From Methanolinea sp. UBA275 (GTDB lineage Archaea > Halobacteriota > Methanomicrobia > Methanomicrobiales > Methanospirillaceae), in NCBI GenBank assembly GCA_002506105.1, contig DAWU01000002.1:1-27468 (forward strand): a DNA stretch of 27,468 nucleotides. The letters are read 5' to 3'. This document shows positions 15,347 to 23,488 of this stretch, piece after piece. The notes beneath the pieces were generated by a model. It made no database searches, was not told the origin of the DNA, and saw only the letters and a list, made by a program, of their open reading frames with translations. Made by a program: the position numbers and the translations under genes. Every line of letters starts with the position of its first letter. The first letter of the stretch is position 1.

Positions 15347-16315
15347 TCATGGCACCTCGATACGTTCCAGTATCTCTTCCACGACCTGTCCCGGGGAGAT
15401 ATCGCTGATCTCAGCCTCTCTCGTGAGAATAATACGGTGTGCAAGGACTCTCGGCGCAAGCCACTTGATATCATCAGGAATGACGTAGGATCTCTCCTTC
15501 AGTGCTGCAAGGGCCTTGCTCCCCCGGACCAGGCCAATCGATGCCCTGGAACTTGCACCTATGTGAACATCGCCGTGGTTCCTTGTTGCGACGATCAGGT
15601 CCCGGATGTAGGCAAGCAGCTGCTCCTCGACATGCACGCTGCTGACCGTCGCAATGAACCGCATGATCAGCGTGCTGTTCATCACGGGTTCCAGGCGGAG
15701 AAAGAACGAGTCCCAGTCAAGCCTTCCCGAGTGCTCCCTCCTGATGATCTCGAGTTCGTTCTCGGCGTCAAGCTGGGAAAGTGTCATCGAGAACATGAAG
15801 CGATCTTTCTGTGCTTCGATGAGCGGGAAGGTTCCTTCGAATTCGAACGGGTTCTGGGTTGCAAGGACGATGAACGGAGGATTGATGGGGATAGTGATAC
15901 CGTCAATGGTCGCCTGGCGTTCGCTCATGGCCTCGATGAATGCGCTCTGGGTCTTTGGTGCAAGGCGGTTGATCTCGTCGATCAAGAGGAAATTTGAGAA
16001 TATCGGGCCCGGCCTGAGAGAGAAATCCTTCTTTGCCTGGTCGAAGATCCGGACACCGAGGATATCGGCGGGCTGGCTGTCGACGGCGCACTGGAACCTG
16101 GAGAATCCGCAGCCGGTGAGCCGTGCCAGTGTCTTGACCATGGAAGTCTTTCCTGTCCCCGGTGTCCCTTCCATGAGGAGGTGTCCTCCCGAGAGGAGGC
16201 CGATCATGCAGAGTTCTACGAGTGCCTCGTTCCCTACAATGAAGTCGCCCATCCGGTCCTGGATCTGCCGGTAATACCGGGCCAGCAGGGTGAGATCCTC
16301 ATTGATATCAGTCAT
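15347..16315 (-). CDS. MoxR family AAA+ ATPase
   Basis: This is a 322-residue cytoplasmic ATPase. Walker A is GTPGTGKT (about residues 50-57), Walker B is LLIDEINR (about 110-117), and the sensor segment has the MoxR-specific QNPFEFEGTFPLIEAQKDRF (about 151-170), a slight variant of the common QNP-GT-PLPEAQLDRF. A conserved lid with arginine-bearing SSRASIGLVRGSKALAAL lies near 253-270. MoxR proteins are believed to remodel or activate vWA/DUF58 partners on membranes or in the envelope. The start overlaps the DUF4350 gene by 8 bases, consistent with one operon. All catalytic motifs are intact. Confidence 0.95.
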   Translation of the reverse strand: MTDINEDLTLLARYYRQIQDRMGDFIVGNEALVELCMIGLLSGGHLLMEGTPGTGKTSMVKTLARLTGCGFSRFQCAVDSQPADILGVRIFDQAKKDFSLRPGPIFSNFLLIDEINRLAPKTQSAFIEAMSERQATIDGITIPINPPFIVLATQNPFEFEGTFPLIEAQKDRFMFSMTLSQLDAENELEIIRREHSGRLDWDSFFLRLEPVMNSTLIMRFIATVSSVHVEEQLLAYIRDLIVATRNHGDVHIGASSRASIGLVRGSKALAALKERSYVIPDDIKWLAPRVLAHRIILTREAEISDISPGQVVEEILERIEVP

Positions 16316-17237
16316 GGTTTTTCCTTCGTGTGACGATGAGAAGTGAGATTGCCAGGAAGATCAGGGTGACGACTGCCATTTTGTGAATGGTAGATTCCTT
16401 GACCACATTAATCGCTCGGATCACCAGCGGGCCCGATGCAGTCCTCGAATGGCTCTGGTCAACAAGGAGGCAGGATTTCCGGGATATGATACTGTCACTG
16501 AATGCAGCGTTCTCATTCCCCTCACCCGGATTCTGCATCACGTTGATGAAGATGCTGGGATCTGCAATCACATAAAGGGTCCCGTTTCCATGACGCTCTT
16601 CGGCAACGACGGAGTATTTCTGGAGCGGCTCATCGCCGGTGAGACGGGAATTCCCGTCCTTGTCTATCCAGGAGAGGATTGAGGTCTCAAAGACGGAATC
16701 GCCCCCCTCGACAAAGGAGGGATTGTTCAGCAAGAGCCTGGATATGCCCGTTCCGAGAGTCCCCTTCTGCGAAGGGAATGCGAGAACCGATGCAGGATGG
16801 TCAGCATAGCGATCGACACTGGAGAGGTTCTCGTTGTGGATAGCAATCGTGCTTCCAAGTCCTATGAGGAGCGTGTTCTCATCCTCCCTGTCGGATACAA
16901 ACACTACTGTGTTTCCGCCTTCGAGGAAGAGGCGGAGGCGGGCGATCTCCTCTGCATCGAAATCTCCTTCAGGGGCGAGAATAAAAAGGAGGCAGTCACC
17001 CGAACCTGGAAGTCCATCAAGGCGATCAACCATGATCGCCCCCCTGTCGTCCATTGCCTGGAAGAGCCTTGAGGTGCCGTTCCATTCAGGATTATAGCGG
17101 CTGTAATCCATTGTCGTGGCGGAGATGTGCAGGAGGAGTGCGATCACTCCTGCGAGGATCAGCAGGGCCGCAACCCAGGGCGCACGGCTAATGGTCAATC
17201 CCCTCCAGGCTCTCCATGGCGGCGTTATAGGAGTCAA
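16308..17237 (-). CDS. DUF4350-like membrane protein
   Basis: One helix near the N-terminus (about residues 21-40) and one at the C-terminus (about 285-303) flank an external domain. That domain carries YNPEWNGTSRLFQAM (about 48-62) and a GDFDAEEIARLRLFLEGGNTVVF segment resembling the Rossmann-like core of DUF4350, followed by a VIADPSIFINV motif. Such proteins sit beside MoxR and DUF58 in many archaea and bacteria. The start is uncertain: a TTG at 17237 has GGGAG 8 bases upstream but overlaps the preceding gene by 50 bases, and a TTG at 17198 lies three bases after GGAGG. No ATG is available near the N-terminus. Confidence 0.8.
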   Translation of the reverse strand: MTPITPPWRAWRGLTISRAPWVAALLILAGVIALLLHISATTMDYSRYNPEWNGTSRLFQAMDDRGAIMVDRLDGLPGSGDCLLFILAPEGDFDAEEIARLRLFLEGGNTVVFVSDREDENTLLIGLGSTIAIHNENLSSVDRYADHPASVLAFPSQKGTLGTGISRLLLNNPSFVEGGDSVFETSILSWIDKDGNSRLTGDEPLQKYSVVAEERHGNGTLYVIADPSIFINVMQNPGEGNENAAFSDSIISRKSCLLVDQSHSRTASGPLVIRAINVVKESTIHKMAVVTLIFLAISLLIVTRRKNHD

Positions 17238-18969
17238 GAAGCATCTCCCGGTTCTCCTCTGTTACCCCAGAACCCCCGTACACGGCCTGTTCGTATCCCC
17301 TGGTGAACCTGCAGATGGCATTGCCGATAGCAAGATCCCTGCACTTTGCGCAGAGCTCCCTGGGAGTGAGAGAACCCGGGTGAAGGAACGCCAGCTTTCT
17401 GGATGCTGCCAGTCTCAGGATTGAAAAGAGACGAGTGAGATCCCTCCCGGGCTCAATTCTGCCAGGATCGATCGCATCGGAAGAGATGCGGTCCGGTTCT
17501 TCAATCGGGGAACCGGAAGGTAGGTTTTCCTCACTGATCTCTTCATCAGAAGGTCTGATCTCAGGAAGGTGAAAGACCGGGGCAGGAGGGATGGATCCGG
17601 GTCTCCTGTGGCGGAGATAGAAGAATGCAGCAACGCATGAAACACAGATCGACGCAGCCAGGATTCCGATATGAACCGGATTGGCGAGGATCCCTGGCTC
17701 TTCCCCTGCCGGAGTGGCAGGCTCTGGGATAAAAATTTTAAATTCCTCACTCTCCGAGGGATACAGCGGGTATGAATCAGCCTCAAAGAGGGCTTTTACC
17801 GTATGGTCCCCGGGAGGGATCTTTGCTGCAACCCTGAATGATCCCTCCTGGCTGGTGGAGACCGTTGAGACAATTTTTCCATCGGAAAGGATCACGACGG
17901 GTGCGTTTTTCACAGGGGTCTTGTCCGTGCGAAGAGTGCCCATCATGACCACCTTGCCTCCCTCATGTGCGGGAGGTTCCATGACGAGCATTGTGGGATC
18001 AGTCTTGACGAGAAATGTCCTGATCTCTGAAAACAGCGAACCGGAGTAGACTGCAAATACGGTATGGGTCCCCGCACGTTCGTGTTCCACCACATGCTTA
18101 AAGGAGAGAGTTAAGTTATTGCCCATGTGCATGCTCCCTGCCTTTTGAGAGTCAATGAAGAGATCAACCTCCTCCGGCCTGATTTCGTGGGATGTAAAAA
18201 TCTCTCCCTGAACCTGTACGAACTCCGAATAGGATACCTCGCGGTCGATGATGTCTATCGTAAGCCGGGACTCCATCCCGCCAGTGGCGGTGCCATTCCC
18301 GGCAGCACTCACTCTTTCTTCCTGGCCGGTCTCAACCTGGCTGACGACCTCGCGGAAATCGCGCTCGCTCTGTAGGTACGTGGACGTGTCAGCGTTGAAT
18401 TTTTCACCGGTACGGATCATCACATCTTCCTGGTCGAGGTAGTCCCTGTAGAGATCCTCGATCTTTCTCTGAAGTGATTCCCCCTCGTAGGTGATGCTGG
18501 TCAGCATCTGGGAATCCCCGCTTTCCCTGTACCGGATCTCGAGGGTCTTTAATTCCTCCCACCTATGAGTCCCGTTGGACAGCTCGGTCAGGATATGCAG
18601 GTTTTCCTGGTTCGCCTTCCGGAATTCTGCAAGCTCGCTCTCGGTCATGTCCAGGTTGATCACGAGCCTGTCCAGGTTCCTGGATACCTGCCGGTACTCC
18701 TCCAGTTCCCTTGCCACACCCTCGTAATCGTTTGCCTTGATGGTCAGCACGAGTGATCCAGGGGAGTTCAGGAGGTCCTCGATGAGTGGCAGAACCTGGG
18801 CAGATCGGTCCCCGGTGACCCTGGGGAGCGCTGCTGTGTTGACATGGTCATCCGCAAAGGCATCCGATCGCGGACTGTAAAGGAGGGGTGATCCCGATTG
18901 CATCGCGATCAGCACGAGGCATGTGATGATCAGGGCAGAACTCGCCAGAAGTGCCGGCAACCGTCTCAT
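17188..18969 (-). CDS. Signal-anchored coiled-coil/Ig-like protein with DUF4129-like tail (593 aa)
   Basis: The protein has an N-terminal signal helix (about residues 5-24), a long helical region with coiled-coil character (about 78-215), two Ig-like or carboxypeptidase-regulatory-type beta domains (about 230-330 and 332-420), and a membrane helix (about 430-452). A cytoplasmic tail ends in a helical segment (about 510-585) with LTPRELC and YEQAVYGG. That last segment resembles DUF4129, which in other MoxR clusters is fused to a transglutaminase-like protein. The Ig-like section has the wording of extracellular ligand or stalk domains. The start overlaps the preceding gene as ATGA (18969-18966). 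The combination looks like a sensor or tether linking the outside to MoxR/DUF58; that function is inferred. Confidence 0.8.
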   Translation of the reverse strand: MRRLPALLASSALIITCLVLIAMQSGSPLLYSPRSDAFADDHVNTAALPRVTGDRSAQVLPLIEDLLNSPGSLVLTIKANDYEGVARELEEYRQVSRNLDRLVINLDMTESELAEFRKANQENLHILTELSNGTHRWEELKTLEIRYRESGDSQMLTSITYEGESLQRKIEDLYRDYLDQEDVMIRTGEKFNADTSTYLQSERDFREVVSQVETGQEERVSAAGNGTATGGMESRLTIDIIDREVSYSEFVQVQGEIFTSHEIRPEEVDLFIDSQKAGSMHMGNNLTLSFKHVVEHERAGTHTVFAVYSGSLFSEIRTFLVKTDPTMLVMEPPAHEGGKVVMMGTLRTDKTPVKNAPVVILSDGKIVSTVSTSQEGSFRVAAKIPPGDHTVKALFEADSYPLYPSESEEFKIFIPEPATPAGEEPGILANPVHIGILAASICVSCVAAFFYLRHRRPGSIPPAPVFHLPEIRPSDEEISEENLPSGSPIEEPDRISSDAIDPGRIEPGRDLTRLFSILRLAASRKLAFLHPGSLTPRELCAKCRDLAIGNAICRFTRGYEQAVYGGSGVTEENREMLLDSYNAAMESLEGIDH

Positions 18970-19226
18970 TGCGACAGGATCTCCATGATTTTCCGGGCGA
19001 CGATCACGCCGAACAGGATCACCCCGGACGCAATGACCATCTTCAGTATTGAAAGATATCGCGGCGTGGCCGTGTGATCAGAGGCGAGCTCTACGATGAT
19101 GAGGATCCCAATCAGCCAGAGAACGAAGAATATCTCGAGATCCAGAGTCCTGGCAAGCATCATGAACCCTATGACCAGGATGACCCAGGCAGCAAGGGCC
19201 GAGATGGCCAGGTGTTTCTTCATCAT
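18966..19226 (-). CDS. Small membrane protein, first gene of the MoxR cluster (86 aa)
   Basis: The protein has three hydrophobic segments (about residues 5-23, 30-48 and 58-80) separated by short charged stretches, and no recognisable family. It opens the seven-gene unit and its stop overlaps the next ATG (ATGA at 18969-18966), so it is probably a real subunit. Two adjacent ATGs occur (19226 and 19223); no good ribosome site is seen, fitting a nearly leaderless message from the TATA-like site at about 19258-19268. Confidence 0.7.
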   Translation of the reverse strand: MMKKHLAISALAAWVILVIGFMMLARTLDLEIFFVLWLIGILIIVELASDHTATPRYLSILKMVIASGVILFGVIVARKIMEILSQ

Positions 19227-19257
19227 TGATATGCACTGGGTATAGAAGTGCCAAGTA

Positions 19258-19321
19258 AAGATAATATCGCAGCGCGGGGCAGAAAGAGGGAGAAAACATT
19301 TATCCGGGCGCTTTTAATATA
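19258..19321. promoter_or_regulatory. Divergent promoter region between the MoxR cluster and the small secreted protein
   Basis: On the minus strand CGATATTATCTT (about 19258-19269) would start RNA near 19240 for the MoxR cluster. On the plus strand CTTTTAATATA (19311-19321) would start RNA near 19341, and an alternative ACATTTAT (about 19297-19304) near 19328. The second choice leaves the GGAGG at 19331-19335 in the message. Confidence 0.45.
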
Positions 19322-19345
19322 CACACAAGTGGAGGCAGATCCCTC

Positions 19346-19840
19346 ATGAAAATGTTAGTATGCCTTATTGCCGCAATGGCATGCCTGACCGTACTATCCC
19401 TGCCTGCGACAGCCATGGTATCGGAATCCCTTGATATCAATGTAGGCCAGGGTGGGGAGGCAGATATCCAGTTCCGGTACAGTCTTGACTGGTATGAATA
19501 CATCGCGGTGTATCTGAGGATGGTAGATCCCGCACGGGAACTCAAAAAAGCACTCGAATCCAACTTCCATAAACCGGTGGAGGTTATCTCGGTCGATAGT
19601 CACACTATCCGTCTCTCTGTGGAATCGTTTGCGTCCGTGAACGAGAAGGACGGGATTACCACGATCAGGACCCCCGGATTATCCTTCGCAGAGGGTGAAC
19701 GAATCCTTAAGACATACTGGTTTGCCCCGCTGGTGAGAATCGATCTCTCCCCGGCACTCACGACCATACGCTTCCCCGACGGTTCGGTTGCATCATTCGA
19801 GGATGCCCTCGAGATTCCATCCCTGGTCAGGTCCTGGTAA
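19346..19840 (+). CDS. Small secreted protein of unknown function (164 aa)
   Basis: A clear signal peptide (residues 1-23, ending ATA) precedes about 140 residues without a membrane helix, rich in beta-strand-like and amphipathic segments and free of cysteines in the mature part. GGAGG lies 10 bases before the ATG. The family is not recognised. It is transcribed divergently from the MoxR cluster over a shared 119-base promoter region, which hints at a shared envelope role but does not prove one. A T-rich stretch follows the stop. Confidence 0.75.
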   Translation: MKMLVCLIAAMACLTVLSLPATAMVSESLDINVGQGGEADIQFRYSLDWYEYIAVYLRMVDPARELKKALESNFHKPVEVISVDSHTIRLSVESFASVNEKDGITTIRTPGLSFAEGERILKTYWFAPLVRIDLSPALTTIRFPDGSVASFEDALEIPSLVRSW

Positions 19841-19864
19841 TAAGAACATCCCACAACCCCCACA

Positions 19865-19880
19865 TCCTTCTCCTTTTTAC
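19865..19880 (+). terminator. T-rich terminator after the small secreted protein
   Basis: CCTTCTCCTTTTTACT begins 25 bases after the stop codon. It is pyrimidine-rich without a hairpin, as is usual in archaea. Confidence 0.45.
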
Positions 19881-20029
19881 TCTCAAGATGGCTTCGCCAT
19901 ATCCAATGTGAATGGGTACATCACGAAGTGGATCATGTATTTTTTTTTGGGTATAGTGTTATTGTTACCACCAATCCCGCTCATAAACACGACGAAGAAT
20001 TAAGAAAAATCCAATTACAAAAATCCGGG

Positions 20030-20106
20030 GTAAAAAAGTGCGGGTTGTCGGTCTTCCTCCTCATATGCGATTGACCCCGCCGCCCCCGAAGGGCGCCCCG
20101 GCGGCG
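20030..20106. repeat. GC-hairpin intergenic element, copy B
   Basis: This is the partner of the element at 6564-6641. The stem CGCCGCC (20078-20084) pairs with GGCGGCG (20100-20106) around a 15-base loop, and the only two changes in the 40-base core are G to A (20089) and A to G (20093), both in the loop. The GTAAAAAAGT flank begins at 20030, again 37 bases before the core. On the minus strand the hairpin is followed by GGTC...GACC and then TTTTTT, paralleling copy A. The plus strand lacks the T6 seen after copy A. Confidence 0.75.
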
Positions 20107-20302
20107 ATTCAAAAACTATTCACATTGGCCTTGAAAACGAAATTGTCATCTGATATTCATAAAACAACATGGAAATCCACCTCAATGTAACGCGATTATA
20201 TTCACTGTTTGACAAAAAGGTAGGTGGCTAGAGTGTCACTATACCCTTTTTTTAGCGTGCATGCTGCCCCATTATCTCCATGTACAGAGAATAACAGACC
20301 AT

Positions 20303-21667
20303 ATGGATGTGGAGGAGTATACCCGGAAGGCTCTCGCTGCCGGAACCGGGGAGGATGCAGTGAGAACCAGGCTTGCACTGTGCATCAGCCAGTTCAAGCC
20401 TGACGCTGACAGGGAGTATATCGAGGCGTTTGCGCATGCTGTGATCACCGAAGTGAAGAATACCACCGGTCTCACAGGAGATCTCTTCACGTACAGGAAA
20501 GCCAATGTGAGCATGGGGGAGTTTGGCGTCGGTTCCAGGGGAACGGGAGATTTCTTTGCCCACCGGCAGATTGCCCGCATCATCGGGCATACCGGGGCCA
20601 CAGTTGGCGTGGACGAAATGGATGATGGTGGCGTAGTCCCTGTGCCCCGGATACCGGGTGTGTCCGGTGAGCCCGGACTCAAAGTCGTCTGCTCGGTGGA
20701 CGGGATGCATTCAAGGCTCTCCGATTTTCCATTTCTTGCAGGGTTTCATGTCACGAGAGCCACGATGCGGGATGTCTATGTCATGGGAGCCCGTCCCATT
20801 CTCCTCTTCTCTGACATTCACGTAGCAGACAGCGGGGACGTGGCCAAGATATTCGATTACACTGCAGGGGTCTGTTCGGTAGGGGAGTCCGTGGGAGTCC
20901 CGCTGGTCTCCGGATCCACGCTCCGTATCGGGGGTGACATGGTGCTCGGTTCCCGCATGACAGGCTGTGTCGGTGCGGTAGGGATTGCCTCGCACATCAC
21001 TGCCCGGCGCGAAACCAGGCCGGGAGACGTGATCCTGATGACGGAGGGTGCCGGAGGGGGAACGATCGCGACGACTGCACTTTATTACGGATACCCCGAT
21101 GTCGTGGAGCATACTATCAACCTCCAGTTCCTCCAGGCCTGCGAGGCACTCATGGACAGCCCTGCCCTCCTGAAAGTGCATGCAATGACCGATGTCACGA
21201 ACGGAGGACTCCGCGGGGATGCCCACGAACTGGCCTCGACAGCCGGATGCAGGGTGATCATCGAGGATAATAAGGTACAGGGTCTCGTCCAGAAGGACGT
21301 GGGGGAACTCCTCGAACGCCTCTCTATCGATTACCTGGGAGTTTCCCTCGATGCATTGCTGATTACGGCGGAACCTGCTGATGCATCCTCAATTATGGCT
21401 GCAGTGAGGAGCGCCAATGTCCGCATTCACGAGATAGGGACCGTGGAAGCCGGAGAACCGGGGGCATTCCTGCAGACTGAAGAAGGTCTGAATGACTTTA
21501 CACCCCGTTTCCGCGAGGCTGCGTACACCCCGGTAAAGAAAGTCGTGGATACGAACCATCGGGATTTTGCTGTCATGAAACGGGCAGTCGAGGAGGCTGC
21601 ACAGGCTGCAGTCGAGAAGAAAGAGCGCATGATCAGGCGCCTTACGAAGGACAAGAGGGCAGAGTAG
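20303..21667 (+). CDS. AIR synthase-related protein (PurM/HypE/SelD superfamily), methanogen type
   Basis: This is a cytoplasmic protein of 454 residues from the ATG at 20303. An ATG at 20261 would add 14 residues; neither has a ribosome site, and I prefer 20303 because MDVEEYTRKAL looks like a natural family start. After an N-terminal helical stretch of about 50 residues come superfamily marks: MGEFGVGSRGTGDFF, the acidic DEMDDGGVV metal/ATP segment, the GARPILLFSDIHVADSGD segment, a Gly-rich TEGAGGGTIATTAL phosphate-binding turn, and AMTDVTNGGLRGDAHELA. The superfamily uses ATP to activate carbonyl or carboxamide groups; the substrate of this archaeal branch is unknown. The last 30 residues are a charged helix. 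It is transcribed alone and ends at a strong hairpin. Confidence 0.82.
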   Translation: MDVEEYTRKALAAGTGEDAVRTRLALCISQFKPDADREYIEAFAHAVITEVKNTTGLTGDLFTYRKANVSMGEFGVGSRGTGDFFAHRQIARIIGHTGATVGVDEMDDGGVVPVPRIPGVSGEPGLKVVCSVDGMHSRLSDFPFLAGFHVTRATMRDVYVMGARPILLFSDIHVADSGDVAKIFDYTAGVCSVGESVGVPLVSGSTLRIGGDMVLGSRMTGCVGAVGIASHITARRETRPGDVILMTEGAGGGTIATTALYYGYPDVVEHTINLQFLQACEALMDSPALLKVHAMTDVTNGGLRGDAHELASTAGCRVIIEDNKVQGLVQKDVGELLERLSIDYLGVSLDALLITAEPADASSIMAAVRSANVRIHEIGTVEAGEPGAFLQTEEGLNDFTPRFREAAYTPVKKVVDTNHRDFAVMKRAVEEAAQAAVEKKERMIRRLTKDKRAE

Positions 21668-21695
21668 CGCTCAACCACGGGGAAGAAACCTGCGG

Positions 21696-21723
21696 GAGAT
21701 CCGGTCAGGGAGACCGGATCTTC
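21696..21723. terminator. Strong hairpin between convergent genes
   Basis: AGATCCGGTC (21697-21706) and GACCGGATCT (21712-21721) form a perfect 10-base stem with loop AGGGA, extendable by a G-T and a G-C pair. It lies 29 bases after the plus-strand stop and 31 bases after the minus-strand stop, so it can mark the 3' ends of both transcripts. No long T-run follows on either side. Confidence 0.6.
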
Positions 21724-21753
21724 GCGTTCCTGCCTTCACCTGAACTGCTTTCC

Positions 21754-22770
21754 TTAAAAATCCTGCCGCGGTTCGTGCGGGAGAAGCCTGATCATCCGTG
21801 CAATGAGCGCATTGAGCTGGACGTATTCGTTCTGGCTGTGTCCGAGGATTGAATCAGTCTCTGCAAGTGCGCATGCTACCGCAGGATCATTGAACTCCCT
21901 CTTTGCGACCTCGCGGAGTTCCATCAGCACCTCCCTTCCCGAGAGCCCGTATTCGATCATCAGCGTCTCCACTCTTCTCGTGGCGGCGGAAAAGTCACTC
22001 CCCCTCATCGCAGAGAATACTGCCGAGGCAACCTGGCCTGTCTCGGTCCTCGAGAGCGAGAGGAGGTTCTCACCGCATCCGGAGACTGCTGCGACCTGGA
22101 GGAGCATCACAGCCTTCCGGAGATCACCGTGTGCAGCTGCCACAAGGAGCCCGATCATATCTTCAGGGACTGTGCACCCGCTGCTGCATTCCTGTGCACA
22201 GATGGCTCTCAGATGGGATTCGACACGCGAATCCGTGATGGGGGGGAAGAAGATCGGAAGACACCTTGACGCTATCGCCGGGATGATTGCCGAGGGATGG
22301 CTCGTGCAGTAGATGAACCTGCATGTCCGGGATGATCGCTCCATGATCCGCCGGAGCGCCTGCTGGGCCTCCCTCGGGAGTGACGAGGCCCCTTCAAAGG
22401 CCATGAGCTTGAATTCCGCATCGAGAGGTTTCAACGATGAATATTCCCGTATAATGCGCTTGAAATTTGAGAGCACGCTCTCTTCAGCCCGGTAGAGATG
22501 GGTGTAACGCTCCTCGGACTCAAGGAACTTTTTCCCGAGTGAAAAGAGGTCGCTTGTGGGGATCACGGTGAGGTTTTCCTCAGCATGATCCTGGTAGAGC
22601 GCCCGGGCGAGGCACTCTGTGCTCACACTCTTCCCGGTCCCCGGAGGCCCCGCGAGGATGAGGTGGGGAACGGCCATTGTTGCTGCTGCCTGGTTCAGCC
22701 GTTCGACAGCCTTCTCCTGGCCGATGATCTCTCCAAATGAGTGCGGGCGGTATTTCTCAATCCAGAGCAT
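21754..22770 (-). CDS. Replication factor C small-subunit-like AAA+ protein with altered Walker B
   Basis: This 338-residue protein has the clamp-loader fold: the opening WIEKYRP-GEIIGQE segment, Walker A GPPGTGKS (41-48), the AQQALRRIME helix (135-144), the SRC motif (168-170) and a C-terminal collar domain. Aligned without gaps to standard archaeal RFC small subunits, FKIIFLDEADAL becomes FKLMAFEGASSL (120-131), so the Walker B acidic pair Asp-Glu is Glu126-Gly127 and hydrolysis should be weak or absent. Some euryarchaea, such as Methanosarcina, have three-subunit RFCs with two small-subunit types, so this may be the second, regulatory type. The ATG has AGGTG 7 bases upstream and overlaps the preceding gene by 14 bases. 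Confidence 0.8.
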   Translation of the reverse strand: MLWIEKYRPHSFGEIIGQEKAVERLNQAAATMAVPHLILAGPPGTGKSVSTECLARALYQDHAEENLTVIPTSDLFSLGKKFLESEERYTHLYRAEESVLSNFKRIIREYSSLKPLDAEFKLMAFEGASSLPREAQQALRRIMERSSRTCRFIYCTSHPSAIIPAIASRCLPIFFPPITDSRVESHLRAICAQECSSGCTVPEDMIGLLVAAAHGDLRKAVMLLQVAAVSGCGENLLSLSRTETGQVASAVFSAMRGSDFSAATRRVETLMIEYGLSGREVLMELREVAKREFNDPAVACALAETDSILGHSQNEYVQLNALIARMIRLLPHEPRQDF

Positions 22771-23488
22771 GGGTGAGCACCTGTGTCATTTCAACGAGCG
22801 CATCTTCAAGAAAATGGTTCCGGGAAACCGTCCCTGCAAGGCGTGTTGCCTCTTCCTTTCCCAGCGTGGAACAGAAGGATGTGATGTGCGGGAGTGCCCT
22901 GGTGAGTTCATCGACGATGGTGAGGCTTGCTCTTCGCGCGGTCCTTGAAAGGGGGTTCAGGTCGATTGCGATCACTGTTTTTCCCATGTTGCTGAGTGCC
23001 TGGCACCGGTCCCCGTCCTCAAGCGGTACGAGGATCACATCGGCTGCGAAGATCCCGCTCCTTGTGCAGAAAGCCCTGTCATGGGAGAGAGGAAGGAGCC
23101 TCTCAGCCTCACCTTCCTCGACGCGGACCCCATGATCTTTGAGCAGTTGGGTGATCTTCTCCATCCTTTCGTCGGTCCTGTGGAAGAGGTTCACCTCGAC
23201 CTTTGCCCGGGACTTCTCCTGGAGGGCAGGGATGAGATCAGCAGCAAGTGCCGCGGTGTTTCCGTTCACTGATATCACGGGGGCCTCTGCACAGAGAAGA
23301 AGCGCAGCAGCGGTCTTTTCTGCGAGAAGCGCACTCTTTGTGGTCTTCTCCCCGAGGAGATAATCGAATGCCTCCCCGCGACCGTGTGCGGTGAGGCCTT
23401 CGAGGGATACAATCCCAAGAGCCGCATACCGTGCGAGCTTTTCCCTCGCTATGAGTGACCGGTACCTTGGATGGTCAGTGGGAATCAT
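22757..23488 (-). CDS. 4-phosphopantoate--beta-alanine ligase (archaeal phosphopantothenate synthetase)
   Basis: This enzyme joins 4-phosphopantoate to beta-alanine using ATP to give 4'-phosphopantothenate, the second archaeal-specific CoA step. The 243-residue protein shows the family marks: the opening IPTDHPRYRSLIAREKL, AHGRGEAFDYLLGEKT (about residues 34-49), PVISVNGNTAAL (about 70-81), EVNLFHRTDERMEKI (about 98-112) and a closing ADVILVPLEDGDRCQAL region. It overlaps the pantoate kinase gene as ATGA (23488-23485), and the substrate of this enzyme is the product of that kinase, so the pair is functionally coupled. It is a little shorter than some relatives, with no missing motif seen. Confidence 0.92.
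   Translation of the reverse strand: MIPTDHPRYRSLIAREKLARYAALGIVSLEGLTAHGRGEAFDYLLGEKTTKSALLAEKTAAALLLCAEAPVISVNGNTAALAADLIPALQEKSRAKVEVNLFHRTDERMEKITQLLKDHGVRVEEGEAERLLPLSHDRAFCTRSGIFAADVILVPLEDGDRCQALSNMGKTVIAIDLNPLSRTARRASLTIVDELTRALPHITSFCSTLGKEEATRLAGTVSRNHFLEDALVEMTQVLTHALD

Larger units (their letters stand above)
19841..20302. other. AT-rich non-coding region holding repeat copy B
   Basis: After the secreted-protein stop there is a CCTTCTCCTTTTTACT terminator-like stretch (about 19865-19880), a short hairpin ATGGC-TTC-GCCAT (19888-19900), a T9 run near 19941, then the GC hairpin element (20030-20106). A TATA-like GATTATATTC (about 20193-20202) may serve the gene downstream. No credible small gene is seen. 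Confidence 0.6.

Noticed and set aside
15654..16274. 206-codon open frame opposite MoxR
   Set aside because: The minus strand holds all the MoxR motifs. The plus-strand frame has no upstream ribosome site and no recognisable content.
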